Source: Ascidia mentula
Lineage: Eukaryota > Chordata > Ascidiacea > Phlebobranchia > Ascidiidae
Assembly: GCA_947561715.1 (NCBI GenBank)
Contig: OX387202.1
Location: forward strand, 10,925,001 to 10,989,000
Length of the DNA stretch: 64,000 nt
Reading direction: 5' to 3'
In this document: positions 59,653 to 64,000 of the stretch, piece by piece
Numbering within the stretch: the stretch's first letter is position 1
Layout: each line of letters starts with the position of its first letter
Notes under the pieces: generated by a model
What the model was told of the DNA's origin: nothing
What the model saw: the letters and a program-made list of their open reading frames with translations, nothing else
Databases searched by the model: none
Translations under genes and position numbers: made by a program

Positions 59653-61384
59653 TGTCAAAGAAGCTAGACTTTGAAAATCTGTAAATAGTTGCTCAGTCAT
59701 CACATGGTAATTAACAAAGTAAACGCCATCGTTAAATTTGCCCCCAGAATATAAATACACGTTTATGCTGCGTAGATGAAACAAACATGAAAATAATGCA
59801 AATGATTAAATGTGGAGTTTAAAGGAAAGTTGCGCATAATCCAACCTTAAACTGTTGACCAATGTTACGTTACTTAATGTAAAACTTTCAGTGCGGCCAG
59901 CAATTATGCAAGGAAGCGCTCAGTGCGTGAGTTCGTTGATTGTTAATTGCGCATAACTGCATTGTCCCGTCTACTGAGGTCTGAACAACATCAGTAAACG
60001 AACGCAATGAAAAGAATGCTGTATGTACATCGTTGCCAAATACACCACAAACCTTTGTTAGGACAAACTGATTTGTCAATAGTTGCGATACAAATGTCAC
60101 TTTTTTGATTTCTTACGTCACCCAATGTAAAAAGCCACCTGCCACAAGTCACATGATGCTTCATGATCGCAATGCGTCGACCTAGACACGCGCCGATCAC
60201 GCATTCATCACGTGGACCGCTTGGTCTCGACGTAAACCAATGTCCAACCGCATTTAAAAAAACAATTTTGAAGTACTTCTAAGTCAATTAGCATTATGCG
60301 CTAAAGGTGATTTGATGTAGATACAAGTCAGCCGCACAGAAAGTATTGAGAATATTTGTTTATGATTAAAGTTTTTTTTGTGATAACAAAGGAACAAACA
60401 TATCCTTGTAAACGAGTTTTGCAGTCGAGTTATCCATCGCAAATTACATCTGGCATCTCTACTTGGTTTAAACTTCATTTTCAACTCTATCAGTTATAAC
60501 TTGTCCAAGCACGAGTGACATTAAACCACGGTCAGCTGCAATACAAGCTTGATCTAAACTGGATAACGTTGCGTTTCCAACCACACAGACCCGAGCAAAC
60601 TCCAAGCAGTAATCACGACGCAGCTGTGACTTGCTTAAAACCTTCTTCAAGTTGCCGGAGACCTTTGAATTTTCAAAGGACCCAATCAGACCTGAGGTAT
60701 TTCTGTCTGAATACCAATGGTTGACACTGAATTGAGACGAATTAAATATGTTGAAAACCTAACTTCTGAATTGGATGAAAGACAGTGAAAAAAGTCGCTT
60801 AAATATACAAGTTTTGCATGTTCATATTCAAATGAAATATTACACACAAATATTTTCGTATCTTGCTCCTGGTTGTCAGGTGAATTTCTTTTCTCATTTT
60901 AACAAAACCAGGTGGATGACGGATCGCTAATATTAAAGAACTTATGCGTTGTTTCTTTTCCTAATTCTCTGCTTTCAAACAAACTATTACATACGCAACT
61001 ATTCAGATACCAAACAATGAACCTTTTAATGCTTTGTCTAATATTAATATGATGACTACAATCGCTCAACACCTTATAGAACGTTGGCAACACAATTGAC
61101 GTCACGACACAAAACTGCAAAAAAGTGGGGAAATGCTTCGTTGGCGCAGAGCGTGAAGTCAATTCAAGTTTGCAGTGAGGCGTGAAGGAATGTGGGTGGA
61201 GTGGTTTGGGGCAAATGGAGTTGCACTGGTTTCATTAAATGGGCGCCTGACTTTATTAAACGGACTAATGTTAAAAACGACAATAAAACGTACATACAAT
61301 TCCAGCAGTAATACATGCTTTCGCATAGCAAGGCAGGATCGCCCCACTTGGGGGGGCTTTTTTTTAGTGAAAGCGTGATATTAC
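59653..61384. other. 5' flank of the ficolin-like gene
   Basis: No gene recognised. The stretch directly upstream of ATG 59652 is where its promoter must lie, but no motif could be assigned with confidence. Confidence 0.4.
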
Positions 61385-61665
61385 TTCTGCGTTGTCTGAT
61401 TACGGTGGTGGAGATCCTCTACGTATGTCAAGGTCGCATGTTGTGCGCTTGCGCACCAGTGTACTTTGGCCACAATATACCTCGTGAAGCCACTGAGCTC
61501 CTGTAGCCCTGTTTGTAGAGCGTTGGGCCTGGTTAGCCCAGGGTCGTGAGTTCAAACCTCACCCGGAGCTTGATTTTTAAGATCTCGCTCCGACTTGTCG
61601 GGAAAAGTGGTTGATCCAGCTCGGCTGCAATGCCTTGGCTGCGAAGCCTGTGAACTTTACAATTC
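61385..61665 (+). mobile_element. Diverged full-length SINE copy
   Basis: It has the same order as the 366-bp unit: GCGTTGTCTGATTACGGTGG, GCGCTTGCGCACCAGTGTAC, a tRNA-like head (about 61497-61569, with D arm altered to GCCCTGTTTGTAGAGC but anticodon and T arms kept), and the linker to about 61650. Outside the KY cluster it shows the family is dispersed. From 61666 to 62544 no gene is seen. Confidence 0.75.
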
Positions 61666-62544
61666 CAGTAAACGCCCGACACTAAAAACAACCGTACAGC
61701 TCAACGCCCATCTCAAAACTAACGTGTCATACACACAGCACTTCTTGCACCGGCTAATCAACCAATCAACTGTATGTTTAGGCAGGGGAAGATACAGGTT
61801 CAATCGATGGTCTCAAAGTGGTTGATGCTTTATTAAGTTGCGCAGTCAAACTTGAGACAAGCAAAACACTCGTTCATGAGGCGGCAACCGCAATACGAGA
61901 AAGGCAATGGCGCGCTTCGATGCACAGGCGAACACTGTAGTCGCCATAATCTAAATTTTACTTTTCGCCCCACCTGACAGATGTGCACAGAGGTAACAAG
62001 TTGTCAAACTCTCTTTCCCACTGGTTGATTTGGTCACACACACACATATATATATCAATGGATTGGTTATTGTTGTATCTGCTTTGGTGATGCTAGCTGG
62101 AGCACAGGAAGGCGCATCTTACCGATATTTTGTTTTTTCAGAATATGACGTTCATCAGATTACCAATAGTTCGAAGCAGTTTTGCCTGTATTGATGATCA
62201 CTTACCATTGCTTCCAGAATAATGAACACAACATTACGGCAAACAACCATATTTGAGGGTTTTGGGATAAAATGGCCTCCAATTTAATATATTCAGGGTT
62301 AAGTCCGTCACCACTTGTTACTTGGAGATTTGATGTAATGTAAATCGTCCTCTAATGTGTGAATTTGCCCTCCTTTGGGGCATAACGATAAGAATTCAAT
62401 TTCATGCTCCGGGAACCGTTGCTTGTGGACAATATCAGCATCAGCACTCGCAGGACAAAGCACAGCCTGCTGTTCTTTCATGAAGTCGATATTGAGTTGA
62501 TTTAATAGCGAAAGATAATTGTAGACCCAACTGCTACCTTTCGG

Positions 62545-62796
62545 TTAAAAGATTGAACACGAATTTAAACAACAAAACGAAGTTCTCCTTGTAAGCGAAA
62601 AGTTCAATAAATACTGCAAGTATATCAACCTGGCAACTTCGTGTCGCAGTTTCATCGCATGCTTGGCCAACGCAGTCTTGCTGGCATCTTTCGATGCGAC
62701 ATCACGGCGATGCTCTTTCAGTCGCGTCTTAAAGGCCATTCCGGTTTCGCCAATGTAAATACCATTGCAATATTTGCATGGTATTAAATAGACCAT
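62545..62796 (-). pseudogene. GIY-YIG endonuclease fragment of the Penelope-like element
   Basis: VYLIPCKYCNGIYIGETG, then FKTRLKEHRRDV, is the first half of a GIY-YIG domain with the Cys pair usual for Penelope-like elements. The C-terminal catalytic Glu region is not preserved in this frame. Confidence 0.75.
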
Positions 62797-62968
62797 TCCC
62801 TTTGGCTAGGAAGTTTCCGTAGCAATAGGTTATGATATTAGATTGCCTAGCGTTGTATGGGGCTTAGTGTAGACCTTTATGCCATAATCCGACATCAATC
62901 TTCGCAATGTTTCGTTAAGGCCAGGGACGTAGGGAATAACAACTGTTCCGCTAGTGGGCGTTTCATCC

Positions 62969-63325
62969 TTACGGGTGACTGCCGGTCTCTCTTAAGCGTG
63001 CCGTAACAATAGTGATTGCTAGGGATACCGGTACATTGGTGAGCAATGACACCACATCAAAGGCTACCATGCTGTCATGTTGCGCCACTCCTAAACTCCG
63101 TACCTCGACAGCAAACTCGCGTGAGTTTTTCACATGGTGCGGAATATTGCCCAAGAAAGGAGCGATTATTTTAGCGTTCTTGAGTCGTTTCACATTCACA
63201 AAAACAGTGGATGCGTCAACGACAAAGAACAATGCGTTTACTTTCCGGCAGTTTACAACAATTGCTTGTAACTGTTGCGCCTCCCGCAGTGTTTCGTGTT
63301 TTGCCTCTGCCACGTGATCTGACAA
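62969..63325 (-). pseudogene. Penelope-like reverse transcriptase fragment
   Basis: It holds HHVKNSREF followed by MVAFDVVSLLTNVPV, the RT motif A region (Asp present). The frame stops before the catalytic Asp-Asp box. Confidence 0.75.
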
Positions 63326-63405
63326 GCGGTGTCAACCTGTCCTTTCTTCTTTTTTGTGCCCTGGATGTTTTAGTGCAGTTTACTTTGAAATTGCGGCATC
63401 AATAC

Positions 63406-63440
63406 CTGATGAAGTCTCGCCGCATGGCAGACGAAACGTC
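63406..63440 (+). ncRNA. Hammerhead-ribozyme-like motif at the Penelope-like element
   Basis: CTGATGA (63406-63412), then GTCT and AGAC that can pair as helix II, then GAAAC (63433-63437) and GTCG. Penelope-like elements are known to carry hammerhead motifs near their ends. The motif is on the + strand, opposite to the RT fragment. Confidence 0.45.
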
Positions 63441-63561
63441 GTAAAATACAGCACGTATATTTTATGCCAGAACAGCGGTACATTTTAAACTAAAGCAAAC
63501 CATTATTCAAAGTTTTGCAACATTTGTACTTAGTTAAGAATTGGTTTATTGGCATACACAC

Positions 63562-64000
63562 CCATCCAAAATTCGGTTGATAGATTCCCAAACCCGTTCT
63601 TGTAATCCACCCAATCTCTATCGAAACTCACAGATCCATCATAACGACGCTGGAACACCTGGTATTTATAAGTAAAACACTTGACACTGATTTTCGGTGA
63701 ATTGGTCTAAAAAAGTTAGATGACCTCTATGTCAATATATGACTTTTCACTTTCATGTGTAATTTCCTGACCTTTATAAACAACACAATCCCGGGCGTAT
63801 GATTAAGTATTGTAGTGTGAAATCGTAAATTACTTGGCGTGCATATTCACCTCGCTTACCCAACTTAGCGCTGGTGCCAGGGATTGCCCACCCCTGTGTT
63901 AGTGATATTTACCACAGTATCAATACCTGCCACCCATCTTCACAGTAAACTTCATCTCCCGATCTGAGATGTTGGCGACCTTTAAGATCTGAAGTTTTAC
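63562..64000 (-). pseudogene. Second fibrinogen-domain gene, partial
   Basis: Two exons: one from beyond 64000 to 63927 ([12 protein letters not shown]) and one at 63658-63562 ([27 protein letters not shown]). They are close copies of exons 2 and 3 of the ficolin-like gene, and the introns also align (63475-63560 with 44280-44383). Exons 4-6 were not found downstream, where the Penelope-like fragment lies. Exon 1 would be outside the window. It is probably truncated, but it could continue far downstream. Confidence 0.7.

Larger units (their letters stand above)
62545..63460 (-). mobile_element. Penelope-like element fragment
   Basis: Two coding remnants on the - strand, a Penelope-type RT piece then a GIY-YIG endonuclease piece, are in the order typical of Penelope-like elements. 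The rest of the RT is missing or out of frame. It lies directly downstream of exon 3 of the partial fibrinogen gene at 63.6 kb. Confidence 0.75.

Noticed and set aside
59888..60200. Short - strand frames upstream of the ficolin-like gene
   Set aside because: Overlapping alternative frames without motifs or splice support.

Overview
The window looks like nuclear DNA of an invertebrate animal, most likely an invertebrate chordate such as an ascidian. It is AT-rich, and its genes are split by short GT-AG introns (a few GC-AG) of about 50 to several hundred bases. It holds an expanded kyphoscoliosis-peptidase (KY)/hillarin-like family and fibrinogen-domain lectins. Tunicate is an inference from this gene content, not a proof.

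Positions 1.7-39.8 kb hold six KY-like genes (A-F), all on the + strand, each built from the same nine or ten exons. A and D read through every junction. B and E each carry one 1-nt deletion. C and F carry a nonsense codon plus a frameshift. Segmental duplication made C/D (about 5.7-5.8 kb period) and E/F (about 11.2 kb period), and orphan last exons at 24.3 and 35.9 kb record older copies. By eye, none of the six keeps the Cys and His of the transglutaminase-type triad. Intron 2 of gene A contains eight identical 366-bp tandem units, each with a tRNA-Thr-like head; the block is capped by an inverted half unit and bounded by a 14-bp target-site duplication. Degenerate relatives of this SINE lie in and near other KY genes and at 61.4 kb.

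A decayed, internally deleted BEL/Pao retroelement lies at 29.7-33.6 kb on the - strand.

On the - strand, 41.9-59.65 kb is one ficolin-like gene: signal peptide plus short collagen repeat in exon 1, then five fibrinogen-domain exons. All junctions agree in phase and give 295 codons. Its first intron contains a complete Polinton/Maverick (45596-58805, 13.2 kb) with about 266-bp terminal inverted repeats and a 6-bp target duplication. The + strand of the element carries an intron-rich, frameshifted family-B DNA polymerase and an unknown two-exon gene. The - strand carries a packaging ATPase, a small hydrophobic protein, an unknown protein, an integrase, a capsid-type protein and an adenain-like protease. 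ATPase, capsid and protease are open. Polymerase, integrase (including loss of the third catalytic acid) and the two small genes are broken.

The right end holds a Penelope-like element fragment (62.5-63.4 kb) with a hammerhead-like motif, and two exons of a second fibrinogen-domain gene running off the edge.
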